A stretch of 64,000 nucleotides of DNA from Manduca sexta (lineage: Eukaryota > Arthropoda > Insecta > Lepidoptera > Sphingidae), in contig NC_051135.1 of the NCBI RefSeq assembly GCF_014839805.1, positions 9,179,291-9,243,290 of the forward strand, in the 5' to 3' direction. The position numbers and the translations under genes are program-made. The notes beneath the pieces are model-generated. The model was not told the DNA's origin and made no database searches. It saw nothing but the letters and a program-made list of their open reading frames with translations. Shown piece by piece: positions 1-10,158 of the stretch; within the stretch, counting starts at the first letter, position 1; each line of letters begins with the position of its first letter.

Positions 1-2
1 CC

Positions 3-119
3 GTGGACGGAATTGGCCCCATGAACTTAGACAAGACGATAGCACTTCGGCTATTGCATATAAGAGACTTAAATAGACTGTTCGCCGAAGTTAATGGCAG
101 TGTGTATGACGAACTTTAA
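3..119 (+). CDS. Possible last coding exon of an unrecognised gene (cut by window edge)
   Basis: The frame starting at base 3 is open to TAA at 117-119 and reads VDGIGPMNLDKTIALRL, HIRDLNRLFAEVNGS and VYDEL. The mix of residues looks like real protein and the DNA is less AT-rich than what follows. An AATAAA lies at 321-326, about 200 bp downstream, which fits a 3' UTR. I do not recognise the family. A 38-codon open stretch can arise by chance, so this is a candidate only. Confidence 0.35.
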   Translation: MDGIGPMNLDKTIALRLLHIRDLNRLFAEVNGSVYDEL

Positions 120-956
120 AACAGAGCTCAAATTCCCGTCGCCTGTCGCGTTTCTTTTATTGACTCCCAAAGTTTATTAGTGAAATTTCACCTGAAGCGA
201 GTAATATACCTGATTTATTTTATAAGTGGAAAGCGTTTTAAGTACTATGTGATATTATTTAAAGACATTTGTTTTTCTTTAAATATTACAGAAAATCACT
301 TGCAGAAATATAATAATTGAAATAAACAAAATATTTAAAGCGATTAGGTTAGCTGTATGAAGGTATTTTAAGGTGTTTAAGGTTCAATAGTGACGGTGTA
401 TCCCATTGGGAATCTAATTTTGATTGTAAATTTAATATAGCATATGGCTACGTCTGCATTCTCTTAACTGCAACTTTTACACAAATCATTTTGTGGCACT
501 GAAATGCCCTCCACAATGTTAGCCAGATGATATCTCCTATAATGCACCATAAAAACCGGTAACTATGCTTCTTAAGCGATACCACAAAACAATTGCTCGC
601 TGCTTGGTGGGAAAAATAAAAAATACTGTAGTATACTCAGATGAAAAACAAAAACAAACACATATCATCTGTCTTTGAAGGTGAAGGTAGACGTGCACTG
701 CCCATCCACTTTTATCTATGTATTTCGTTCCATGACGAGGTGGCCTTTGCATTTGTGAATGTTTTTGGACAAATCGCCGTTGCTTATAACATGCGCCGCA
801 TAAAACCGTTATTGTTTTAGGTCAGACGGTTTAACTTGGGCCGTGTAACTTTTTGGAATTTGAATAATCTATCGAAATACGCGCTGAGGTCGGTTTGTAT
901 TTAATAACGCGGTTACAGGACTCCGCGACACTCAAGTCACCTACGCGAATCTTACC
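120..956. other. Putative 3' UTR, then unassigned AT-rich DNA
   Basis: If the exon at the left edge is real, its 3' UTR would run to about 340, past AATAAA at 321-326. From there to 956 I see no gene, no repeat I can name and no strong hairpin. Confidence 0.35.
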
Positions 957-1091
957 TTATATATTTTTTAAAGGGGCACGGGAAAGTGGTTCCATTGCAT
1001 CTGATTGTAAGTGGAGGGGGGTGCAATAGAATGTTGACAGACGAGAGATGATTACTAAAGTCGATACAATTATGCCGGCCTGGTGGAATTC
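957..1091 (-). repeat. Repeat family C, 3' part
   Basis: An inverted fragment with the signature blocks of family C (CATCTGATtGTAAGTGGAG, then GAATGTTGACAGACGAGAG, then ATTATGCCGGCCTG). Family C recurs at least ten more times in this window. It is SINE-like in size (about 260 bp) and ends in an A-rich stretch. Confidence 0.7.
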
Positions 1092-1483
1092 TTTATAAAT
1101 CTTCCCGACTCCAAGCCATGATATAAGTAATGGGTATTGGGAACTATAAAATAATTTCAAATACGAAGTTTGATTTTGCATTTTAATAACTCCAGCATGC
1201 TTCTTAAATGATTGATTGATGTACTTCCTCAGGTGTATTGGTGAGGTCCTTATGACCCGTGAGGTCTAAAAACCAGACCCTCCCACACTTACAACTTAAA
1301 CCGCCTTCTTGCAATTCAACTTCAGAGTTTAGATATTTCTTCTGTAAACAGTTCTTGTTTGCGACTGAATAATTTTCCCATAATTTTTAGTATGATATTT
1401 GTATGTGCATTTATTAGCATCGTTTGCTTATTTTTTGGGAAAAAGGGAGAGTAAGGTTCGATAGTATTTTAATAATAATTAAA
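1092..1483. other. Unassigned spacer
   Basis: I see no coding frame, tRNA or named repeat here; the sequence is AT-rich. Confidence 0.4.
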
Positions 1484-1607
1484 ATAAAACTATATTACGG
1501 ATTATATTGCGGTTTTTTATATTTTAATTTTATTCCGACGTTTCGACGACTTTGTAGCCTTCTTGGTCACGGGGGTGCCTGAGGTTGTTGATCGTCCCAA
1601 AAGTCTA
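1484..1607 (-). repeat. Repeat family D, first half (split by an inserted element)
   Basis: Carries the family D core (CCGACGTTTCGACGACTTTG, TGGTCACGGG). The element resumes at 2853 with AATATCTACCTACATTTAAC, which is the expected continuation in other copies (9525, 35640). The two halves are separated by the 1.25-kb TIR element. Confidence 0.7.
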
Positions 1608-2852
1608 ATGGTCTTATTCATAATAAAACTATCAGAATTATCGGAAGTTTATCTGGGCGTTATCGGAGGCATGTAAAAAATTGGTATTCATAATGGTTAA
1701 ATTGCGCTAAAAGTCTCCGATAAAGATGCTTTGATTTATCGAGCCTAACCCCCGTCTTTACACCTATGTTAAGCGTTCGATAGCAAAAAAATGGCTGACG
1801 TCGGTCGGCTGTTTCATGTTTGACGCTTGTTGTCAAAGTCAGCCTGTACTTAGAAGTAAACAACATTTCGATCATTTTCGTTTCAAGAAATAATTTTACT
1901 TAGTAACGTATTAAAAATGCAATCTAGGCTGCTTTAGGTAGAAAAATGTGTCGTCAGAAATTAGATCCATTTTCTCTGGATAATGATGAATTCCGTAAAC
2001 GGTATTATTTTTCCCAACATACGGCTGCATTTATAAGTGACTGATAGTCCGCGAAGAGTTGCAGCTTCACCGTATAAGTTGTGGCAGATCATCAGAATTG
2101 CAAGTATTAATTAACTGCATTGACATGTTGGGATCTTCATGAGGTAAGTTAATTCTATTCCATATTTATACAGACTTCGGTAAATACGTATACCTAATGA
2201 AGAGCTACTTTTAGATTCGTTTTCTTAATAGATGTAAGATGTTGGAGACCTCTATGATTATCTTAAGCCACTACCAGTGGTATATGTAGCAAAGTGGAGC
2301 GTGCGTTCGTATTACATGCTGTATACGTATACGGGTTGATACCCGCTCCCTAATCAATTTCTTCAACGTAATCTTGTAAAAAAAGCAATAGTTAGTAATG
2401 CATGAATGCATAGCGCAAACGTTCAAATACAGAAAAGAGCTGCACCATCTTTGTCTTCCCCCAACTACTTTTCACTTCTCTACCATTATATCGCAATTTG
2501 CTGCCTGCGTTCTTCCAAGTTTTACAAAGAATTTCGAGAACAACAAATAAATCTTTCTCCTGTATTTATTTTATTTACTTTTTTGACAAACTCCATTGTG
2601 ACAATGACAGACAATTTTTTTTTATTGTCAGTTTCCAGAGACAAAACTTGGTAGTAATTGGTAGAACTTATTTAAATGATTTTTTTTCTACGAAATGGCA
2701 ACATTGTGCACATTTAAAGGCCTTTTTGTTATCGGAGGTTTATGAAACCATTATGAATAGGAAATTTTATCGAAGGCTCGATAAGCTTATAGGACGTTTT
2801 AACTATTTGCGATTTATACCTTCGATAAGGGTTTTATTATGAATAAGACCAT
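1608..2852. mobile_element. Non-autonomous TIR DNA transposon, hAT-like, nested in repeat D
   Basis: Both ends carry the same 22-bp sequence in opposite orientation (1608-1629 and 2831-2852; begins ATGGTCTTATTC). The 7 bases outside the left end (AAGTCTA) match those outside the right end (AAGTCAA) at six of seven positions, as expected for a target duplication. Just inside both ends are several copies of a TTATCGRAGG-type motif in both orientations, a subterminal pattern typical of hAT elements. The interior has no credible transposase; the short open frames at 2406-2842 are AT-rich and overlapping. The hAT assignment is inferred from structure. Confidence 0.65.
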
Positions 2853-2886
2853 AAGTCAATATCTACCTACATTTAACAATTATATT
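2853..2886 (-). repeat. Repeat family D, second half
   Basis: AAGTCAATATCTACCTACAT continues the D copy interrupted at 1607. It shows D was present before the TIR element inserted. Confidence 0.6.
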
Positions 2887-3330
2887 ATATATGTAAGTAT
2901 CAATTTTAATCGTATTTTCCTAAACGAATTTTACTGAATTTTCAAGCTATATTGCATTAAAATAAGCTGTTACATTCGCGGCCAAAATAGATCACTTATA
3001 AAATTAGAGCTATTAATCATGCTGCAGTCCATGTATCTAGTACAGTAGTGTCGATGCGTTTTTGCCCGACCGGCCCTGCCCGGGCGAACTTTTCCTCGCC
3101 CGGTTACCCGCCGTCTGCCCGCCCGGACGGTGATTTATACTCGAACTTGCTACCAACTATTCGCAGCTCGCTGAGTTACGTCCCCGTTTCCCCACACGGA
3201 TATTGTATTTGTATTGAGCGGGAATAGCGATTATAAAAGGGTGAAATTATGGTAGTGGTTTATTAGCTTGGTGTCTTATTTAACAGTATGCATAAAATGA
3301 GTTTGGTCTTTGACGCATTTTATGCTTGTA
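2887..3330. other. Spacer with a short GC-rich block
   Basis: Bases 3061-3135 are strikingly rich in C and G (runs such as GCCCGACCGGCCCTGCCCGG) within AT-rich DNA. Open frames through it on either strand are short. It could be a promoter or UTR island, or the relic of a GC-rich repeat; I cannot decide. Confidence 0.4.
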
Positions 3331-3647
3331 GCGGCGATAGCCTAGTTGTTTGTGGAACGGACTGCCGAGACGAATGTCTGCAGGTTCAAATCCTAAGGGC
3401 ACACACCTCTGATTAATATTATGTGTGTATTCTTTGTGAATTATCGCTTGCTTTAACGGTGAAGGAAATCACGAGGGAACCTGCATACCGGAGAATTACT
3501 CTATATGAATTTCGAGGGTGTGTGAAGTCTACCAATCCGCACTAGGCCAGCGTGTTGGACCAAGGCCTAATCCCTCTAACTAGTAATGGAGGCCCGTGCC
3601 CAACTGTGGGACAGTAAATACAGGGCTGATATTATTTATTATTATTA
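3331..3647 (+). repeat. tRNA-derived SINE, family A, near full length
   Basis: Starts GCGGCGATAGCCTAGTTG (A-box-like) with B-box GGTTCAAATCC about 50 bp on. The body contains ATTATCGCTTGCTTTAACGG and GCACTAGGCCAGCG, and the 3' end is a TTATTA-type repeat tail. The pol III promoter head and simple-repeat tail are the hallmarks of a tRNA-derived SINE. Confidence 0.85.
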
Positions 3648-3718
3648 ACACTATGCTTAAAAAAAAAAATTGATCTTTGACGCTTGCATATTTATTTATA
3701 AATATAGATAAAAATTAA

Positions 3719-3778
3719 CCCCTTATTCATAGACTTTTTTATCTAAGGACGGCGTAAAGCTGTGATAACAAGTCTGTT
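3719..3778. repeat. Single terminal repeat of the 47.1-kb MITE family
   Basis: CCCCTTATTCATAGAC, CTAAGGACGG and GTGATAACAAGTCTG match the terminal inverted repeat of the MITE at 47103-47374. Only one end is present here, so it is a truncated copy. Confidence 0.6.
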
Positions 3779-3786
3779 TAAGTATA

Positions 3787-3869
3787 TATAATTGACTTTT
3801 CGGATGACCAACACCTCAGTCCGCCCCGTGACCACGAAGGCTGCAATCTTCGAAACGTCGGGAGAAACT
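3787..3869 (+). repeat. Repeat family D, part 1 (interrupted by a Helitron)
   Basis: Contains TTGACTTTTCGGATGACC, CACCTCAGTCC and CGAAACGTCGGGAG, the family D core. The continuation lies after the Helitron, at 4166. Confidence 0.7.
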
Positions 3870-4165
3870 TCACTACATGGTATAAAACAAAGTCGCTTTC
3901 TCTGTCCCTATGTGTGCTTAAATCTTTAAAACTACGCAACGGATTTTGATGCGGTTTTTTTTAATAGATAGAGTGATTCAAGAGGAAGGTTTATATGTAT
4001 AATAATAACATCCATTGAATAGTGGAGTAATACTGTTATTTTGTTATGTTATACCCGTGCGAAGCCAGAGCGGGCCGCTATGTTTTTATATACAATGTTC
4101 ACAGTTTTTCTGTAGTGTATTTAGTATCAGCATTGCACCCGTGCGAAGCCGGGGCGGGTCGCTAG
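3870..4165 (+). mobile_element. Non-autonomous Helitron, family E, inserted in repeat D
   Basis: Starts TCACTACATGGTATAAAAC and ends CGGGGCGGGTCGCTAG followed by T. A GC-rich hairpin-forming stretch (CCCGTGCGAAGCCGGGGCGG) lies just before CTAG. These are Helitron termini. A second internal 3'-end-like block (GTGCGAAGCCAGAGCGGG) near 4055 suggests a dimeric or composite history. No Rep/helicase coding is present. Confidence 0.75.
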
Positions 4166-4246
4166 TATAATATAAAAACCGCGATAAAATCCGCAAGTAG
4201 TTTTATTTCAAAGTCTAACATTCGCGTAAACAGAAGAAATAATTAT
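4166..4246 (+). repeat. Repeat family D, part 2
   Basis: ACCGCGATAAAATCCG, then TTTCAAAGTCTAACATTCGC, resumes the D copy broken at 3869. The same order without a break is seen at 30400-30480. Confidence 0.7.
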
Positions 4247-4260
4247 ATATAAATATTATA

Positions 4261-4530
4261 GACTGCCTCGGTGGCGTAGTTGTACTGCATGCGCGGTATA
4301 ACAGCGCTCTGAGGTCCTGGGTTCAAATGCCGGGTTGGACAAAGTGATATTTGGGTTTTTCTGCTCGGTATCAGCCTGGAGTCTGGAAGTTGTGCCCGAT
4401 ATGGCGATAGGCTCGCCCCCTAACACATCATGGGACGGAACACACTTGGCGAAAAGTGGGTGCCTTGGTTGCGCCTCTGCCTACCCCGTTGGGGATAAAT
4501 GCATGATGTTATGAGTGTGTATATAGAAAG
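4261..4530 (+). repeat. tRNA-derived SINE, family B, full length
   Basis: Starts GACTGCCTCGGTGGCGTAGT with B-box-like GGGTTCAAATGCC. The body has GATATGGCGATAGGCTCG, ACGGAACACACTTGGCG and GGGGATAAATGCATGATG, and the tail is GT/AT-rich. The flanks (AGAAGAAATAATTA and AGAAAGAATTAATA) resemble a diverged target duplication. Confidence 0.8.
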
Positions 4531-5754
4531 AATTAATATCCAATTTGTACGTCTTACTAAGGAACAATGCAATTTGGTATCTGACAATTGAAAAATCACT
4601 CCTAAATCTTCCTAAATAAAATCTTTATTCCCACAATCAATCCTACCGCTTTACCGAAACAAAATCTACAAAAGTACAAAATAATTCCGTCTCAAACCAT
4701 ACAAAGTTGGTGCGAGTGAAAAGAAATATGCGTGTTTGCGAGCGGTTTTGTAAAAAAGACACTATAACTATATTGAGAAGTTTGGTAGCGCTTACATTGG
4801 AGAGGACGTGGCCGACGCCAATCTAATCAACTGTGCCGTTTAGTGCAAGTCATAGGGTTGTGGCGATAAAGTAATTTGTTTTAATGTTTGTGTAGCAAAA
4901 GTGGCGTAGGTAAGTGACAATCGAAATATTTTTTATCTTTATCTAAAATTAAGTAAACCCCGTGAAGCTTATTTTTATGAAGAAATACTTAATGATTGTT
5001 GATACGGACACATAAATTTAAAGGCGATTTGAAATAGTTCAGTTATACTGATCGACTTCAAATAGTTTTAATACATAGTGCATAAGTGGAATTAATATAA
5101 TAATCATTTTCTATCAGAGACACATATAAACTTTCCACTTCTCTCAATTTTGAAGGTTAACGGGACGTCGAGATCATCAACGTAGAGTTGTTGGTGTATA
5201 AGTTGTTGTATGTAGTGTATGGGAGTCAAAACCCAAGGATGGTACTAAGTAATAATGTATTTGCAAAGTTCTTGAGTACGTTAATACACAGCGGCGTACT
5301 TAGTGGGTAATAGTATCAAATTAGTGGATGTACTGGATTAAAAAAGGCGCATGTTGCTTTTATATAGGAGGCATGGTGTGACACAGTGTTCCCGCATAAC
5401 TACGTATGTGCACTTACATAGCTGCGCTTGTGTATGTGTTTCTACAATGTCTATAAATCTATTTCAACACAATCGCTCTCCGTCCATAACCGGCACCACA
5501 CGCAGGCCGTATCTCTGGACCGGATCCAACTGCCGCGGTGCCGGCGGTTAAGCGTATATAAAACGGTGTATGCTTTACTGATTGCGACTAGCATTGCTAA
5601 CACCGCGATAAAAACTACCTTATGTCATATACATAGTGTATAGAATACGATTTTATTAAAGGTTTTAATAAAAAACGTTTGCTTCTTGATGCAGAATTAA
5701 TTTTCTGTCTGGAACATTCTGGAAGCCAGTGACAATATAGGTGTAGAGCTATTA
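4531..5754. other. Unassigned region; possible non-coding first exon near 4912
   Basis: A well-formed donor-like GTAGGTAAGTGAC occurs at about 4908-4920 after a less AT-rich stretch, so a non-coding plus-strand first exon is conceivable. The small frames at 5351-5643 overlap in different phases and look like chance. No repeat is recognised. Confidence 0.25.
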
Positions 5755-6037
5755 TCCATACTAAAGCTGAAGGGGTTTTGTTTGTTTGAACGCGCTAATC
5801 ACAGGAACTGTTAAACTAATTTGGAAATATTTTCAGTAATAGGAAGCTGAGGACTACCTTGGACAGAAAAAGCTAGTGTGCATTGCAAGAGGCCTACACT
5901 CATCATTGGATGAATATATAGACTGAAGAAGAAGAGAATAGGAAGCTACATTACTCCTGTTACAGGATACTTTTTACCCGGAAAAATATTTATCCCAAAG
6001 TCTTTTACATGCGAGCGGAGGCACAGGCATTAGCTAG
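5755..6037 (+). mobile_element. Non-autonomous Helitron interrupted by a short LINE end
   Basis: Has the usual 5' block (AAAGCTGAAG, GTTTGTTTGAACGCGCTAAT), the internal block AATAGGAAGCTACATTACTC and a 3' end at TTAGCTAG followed by T. Bases 5849-5936 are an insertion with its own target duplication (see separate entry). Confidence 0.6.
5849..5936 (+). mobile_element. Short 5'-truncated LINE end with 11-bp target duplication
   Basis: The 88-bp insert starts GAGGACTACCTTGG, contains GAGGCCTACACTCATC and ends in a GAAGAAGAAGAG tail. It is flanked by AATAGGAAGCT at 5838-5848 and again at 5937-5947. The shared GAGGCCTA block and trinucleotide tail resemble the RTE-like end at 12020. Confidence 0.6.
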
Positions 6038-6126
6038 TATCAGATAAGTTGTTACTTGCGGCTTCGTTCGCATTAAAGCCTTATCCGACGCAAAACTCAC
6101 TAAGTTTCTGTAGCGAGTCCTAAGTC

Positions 6127-6390
6127 ATTGCTTGCTGGTGGTAGGATATATTTTATATCGGCCCGGATAGCGACCACCGTACACAAGGAGTTAAAACTAG
6201 CCAGTGGCCCACGTAAGTGTGTCGCGTTCCGGGATCAGCCTGTGTATATCCGGTTCCAAGGCCGGCATAATTGTGTCGACTGCAGAGGGGTAATCATCTC
6301 TCGTCATTCAACATTCTATTGGACCCCACTCCACTTACCATCAGGTGTAGTGGGGTCTCTTTTCCGTGTAACTATAAAAAAATACCCGTA
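6127..6390 (+). repeat. Repeat family C, full-length copy
   Basis: Begins TTGCTGGTGGTAGGATATAT, passes GATAGCGACCACCGTACACA, GATCAGCCTGTGTATATCCG and GGGGTAATCATCTCTCGTC, and ends at CTCCACTTACCATCAGGTG followed by an A-rich run. It serves as the reference copy for this family here. Confidence 0.75.
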
Positions 6391-6494
6391 GTCTATTGCT
6401 GGAAGATATTGCCATGATGCCGACCAAACCAATTGAAATGTCAGTGGACTGAAGTCTAACCCAAATACACGATGGTTTCTAACCACTGTCACAA

Positions 6495-7632
6495 TCTATA
6501 CTATTATATAAAGCTGAAGAGTTTGTTTGTTTGTTTGTTTGTTTGTTTGTTTGTTTGTTTGAACGCGCTAATCTCAGGAACTACCGGTCCAAACTGAAAA
6601 ATTCTTTTTGCTTTGGATAGCCCTTTGTTCGTGGAGTGCTATAGGCTATATATCATCACGCTATACCCAATAGGAGCGGGGCAGTAATGGCTAATCTCAG
6701 GAACTACCGGTCCAAACTAAAAAATTCTTTTGCGTTGGATAGCCCTTTATTCGTGGAGTGCTATAGGCTATATATCATCACGCTATACCCAATAGGAGCG
6801 GGGCAGTAATGGTTAATCTCAGGAACTACCGGTCCAAACTGAAAAATTCTTTTTGCGTTGGATAGCCCTTTGTTTGTGGAGAGCTATAGGCTATATATCA
6901 TCACGCTATATTCAATAGGAGCGGAGCAGTAATGGCTAATCTCAGGAACTACCGATTCGAACTGAAAAAATATTTTTGTGTTGAATAGTCCTTTGTTTGT
7001 GGAGTGCTCAAAGTTATATATCATCACGCTATGACCAATAGGAGCGGAGCAGTAATGGCTAATCTAAGGAACTACCGGTTTCAACTGAAAAATTCGTTTT
7101 GTGTTGAATAGCCCTTTATTTGTGGACCGCTATAAGCTATATATCATCACGCTATGACCAATAGGAGCGGAGCAGTAATGGCTAATCTCAGGAACTACCG
7201 GTTTGAACTGAAAAAATATTTTTATGTTGGATAGCCCTTTGTTCCTGGAGTGCTATAGGCTATATAGCATCATGCTATAACCAATAGGAGCGGAGTAGTA
7301 ATGAAACATGTTGCAAAAACGGGGAAAATTATGAGTTTTGAGAGCTTCCGTTGCCTGCGCTGCGTAAACGGTTAAAGTTATGCAACAATGATGTATGACG
7401 GGATTGTTTCACTTAAAAAGTTCTATATAATATAACAAAAGTCCCCCGCTGCATCTGTCTGCCTTAACGTGTTAAACTCAAAAACTACCTAACGTATTAA
7501 GATGAAATTTGGTATGGAGACAGTTTGAGACCCTGGGAAGAACATAGGCTCCCGGGAAACTACTATTTTTATAACGGAAAACTTTAGCCTGAAAAACTTT
7601 ATAACGCGGGCGGAGCCGCGAGCAAAAGCTAG
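6495..7632 (+). mobile_element. Non-autonomous Helitron with six ~122-bp internal tandem units
   Basis: The 5' end is TCTATACTATTATATAAAGC, preceded by A. The 3' end is GCGGAGCCGCGAGCAAAAGC then TAG, followed by T. Bases 6521-6560 are (GTTT)n. From about 6568 to 7302 a unit of about 122 bp (starting CTAATCTCAGGAACTACCGG and ending GGAGCGGAGCAGTAATGG) repeats six times with increasing divergence to the right. No protein coding. Confidence 0.8.
6521..6560. repeat. (GTTT)n microsatellite in a Helitron
   Basis: Ten perfect GTTT units right after the Helitron 5' block. The shorter GTTTGTTTG in other copies shows that the array grew inside this element. Confidence 0.9.
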
Positions 7633-7887
7633 TGATCGATAAAAATATTCAATACAAACAGAATTTCCATTAAATTTTCACTAAACAACGCTACAATAAA
7701 TGATTTCTTTCCATACGTCCAACACAAGACAGGGAAATGATACGGTTATCGTATAGGAACAAAGCATTGCACTCGTGGCCGCAAAATACAAACGGCAGAC
7801 ATCAAAGTGTTCTCAAAGAACTGAGAATATAGTTATGGCCGTGAAATGTGCACGTTTATTGATTTAAAAAATAAATTATTTACTATA

Positions 7888-8070
7888 CAGGGGCCTTATT
7901 CTCTATCCCGCACGTTATTTTGACAGTGTGTAACAAGCACGTAACACAACGCATCATGTTTAGGACTATAGAAATTTGGCTTACAGAATACCATTCCACA
8001 CACATTTCTCGAAGATAACATAACACGGCCGCGTTACGCGTTTACACTATCATACAGAATAAGGGCCCTG
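7888..8070. mobile_element. Small MITE-like element with CAGGG...CCCTG ends
   Basis: The left end CAGGGGCCTTATTCT and right end AGAATAAGGGCCCTG are inverted repeats with a one-base shift. The 183-bp size and lack of coding fit a MITE. No clear target duplication is visible. Confidence 0.5.
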
Positions 8071-8789
8071 GTTTCATACCAGAAGGATTATGGATACGTT
8101 GTCCACCTTATAAGAAAGGAGTAGGGGTTAGGGAAGGGCTCCCATTGCCCAGTCATGCTATAGTTATATGTCTACAGCGAGGCAACACATTCAATATAGT
8201 ATTTTTTTTAATCGGCGCAATCCTCTTAAAGAAACTAACATTACAATTTAGATATCCAGTATGATATGTGTATAGAGTACACGAAAATGCACAATTCATA
8301 CCATTTCCTATGAGTTCTACAAAGGTAATATTTTTATTAAACAAACTTTATATCACTTAATTATTAGTTAGGATGGTAGTGTCAAAGTTCTTAATTTTCT
8401 ACAGATTCTAAATACTAATTACTTACAAAAATTTTACTATCTTGAAATAATTTTGTATCACTTTTAGAGCAATTCCATCCTCATAGTGCATAAAAGAATT
8501 GTACGTTTATTTCAATAAATCCCTGACTTTGTATATATCAGGAATGGTAGATATATTACATGTGAGCTCATCTACGCGTAACTTGTAATTCAATTAGAAC
8601 AAATATATATTAAATATATATACATACATTTATATTTATAGTATGCATTTTATATATTAGTATATTATTATTATTTTTTATCTTATGTCTACGTTTAATT
8701 TATTTATAACTCATTAATATTTGAATATATCGTATTATTTATATTAGGTGTTGTATTTGCTCACCGCAACAGATTTCTTTAATGCACCT
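8071..8789. other. Unassigned AT-rich region
   Basis: Contains TAT-rich low-complexity sequence around 8560-8740. I see no gene or named repeat. Confidence 0.4.
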
Positions 8790-8885
8790 ACCATGATTAT
8801 CTCCGCTCCACCCTAGGTTGACTGGGAGAGAATGCCTACGGCATTAAGTCCGTCTATATACAATTTTTGTATCAATCAATCAATC
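8790..8885 (+). repeat. LINE 3' end fragment
   Basis: GAATGCCTACGGCATTAAGT, CCGTCTATATACAATTTTTG and an (AATC)n tail resemble the 3' ends of lepidopteran LINEs. The tail runs straight into the inverted SINE at 8886. Confidence 0.45.
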
Positions 8886-9196
8886 AATATCAGCCCTGTA
8901 TTATATACTGTCCCACTGTTGGGCACGGGCCTCCTCTACTACTGAGAGGGATTAGGCCTTAGTCCACCACCTGGCCTAGGGCGGATTGGTAGACTTCACG
9001 CACCCTTGAAATTCCTATAGAGAACTCCTCAGGCATGCGGGTTTCCTCACGATGTTTTCCTTCACCGTTAAAGCAAGCGATAATTCACAAAGAAAACACA
9101 TAATTTTAGAAAAGTCAGAAGTGTGTGCCCTTGGGGTTTGAACCTGCGGACATTCGTCTCGGCAGTCCGTTCCACAACCAACAAGGCTATCGCCGC
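8886..9196 (-). repeat. tRNA-derived SINE, family A, full length
   Basis: Inverted copy. On the minus strand it runs from GCGGCGATAGCC (ending at 9196) through B-box GGTTCAAACCC to CAGGGCTGATATT. Its tail abuts the LINE tail to the left. Confidence 0.85.
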
Positions 9197-9524
9197 TTTT
9201 TGTATGTGAAGTGCAAAATAAATAAAGAAAACATAAATTTAAACATTACTCGGCCAACAGTGTAACCCAGTTCTTTGATGTCTACGTCACAGTTGTAAAA
9301 AGCGTTTTCGCGAGACGAGAAAAAAGTTCTTTCGGAAAATTCGTTTTTATGCCTCGAATGGGATTGGGTAGGCGTGAACTATAACTACCTTATCTTTGTT
9401 ATGGATCTGATATAGTATTGTAATGGCTGGATCATGTATTATTGTGGGTGATTATATTATAGTAGAACTGTGTTTTGGTATTACTGGGGATAGTTAAATA
9501 GTGTATAGCTCTATTTTATGGATT
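9197..9524. other. Unassigned spacer
   Basis: No coding frame or named repeat seen. Confidence 0.4.
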
Positions 9525-9790
9525 TGATAGCGTTTTTTTTTTTATTATAATATTCTCCCGTTTCGAAGACTTTTCAGCGTTTGTGGTCACTGGGCGGACT
9601 GAGGTGTTGGTCATCCGAAAAATCAAACTTACAAGATCTACCTATAATTTACAATTATAAAACTTTTTAAATATTTTAGCTGTTGGTGGTCCGATCTACG
9701 CAGAATGAGCTCACAGTGTCTTGAAGTCTCTCTCAAAATAGTTTCATATTAATGTCTAACACTCACGTAAGTATAAGAAATCATTATAGT
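9525..9790 (-). repeat. Repeat family D, long copy
   Basis: Contains CCCGTTTCGAAGACTTTTC, GGACTGAGGTGTTGGTCATC, GGTCCGATCTACGCAGAATG and AATGTCTAACACTCACG in the same order as the inverted copy at 30215. Confidence 0.7.
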
Positions 9791-10158
9791 GCATAGCATT
9801 ACTATCTTGATGTTTCATAAAAATATGCTACTCGCTGAGTACTGTGGCGAACTTTTACTTCTACTTTTTGTTCATATCAGTGTCTGTAATACTATTATAA
9901 TTCTATTGTATATATGAACTGTTATATGTAAAATATGGCAGGGCTAATAAATAAATAATAATAATGGACTGTAATGAGAATGTGGAACAAAGGAAATGTT
10001 CTTGTTAGGGTATAGTAAAGTCAGTTACTACATTTGATGGTAAATGGGATGGTTCCTAGAATATAGCCTATATACTCACTATAGACAGAAAGACTAGTCC
10101 CAGAATGACGAAATTCGGCACCGAATCACATATTTTTTTCTATAGTAATATAATACGG

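Noticed and set aside
3331..3420. Functional tRNA gene at SINE heads (also at 4261, 16808, 55154)
   Set aside because: A- and B-box matches are present but cloverleaf stems do not pair well and each head is joined to a conserved SINE body.
5351..5643. Two overlapping small ORFs near 5.4 kb
   Set aside because: They are in different phases, have no motif and no plausible splice or start context.
6568..7302. CRISPR array or coding tandem repeat
   Set aside because: Units of ~122 bp diverge gradually along their whole length, lack spacers and contain stops; they are internal repeats of a Helitron.
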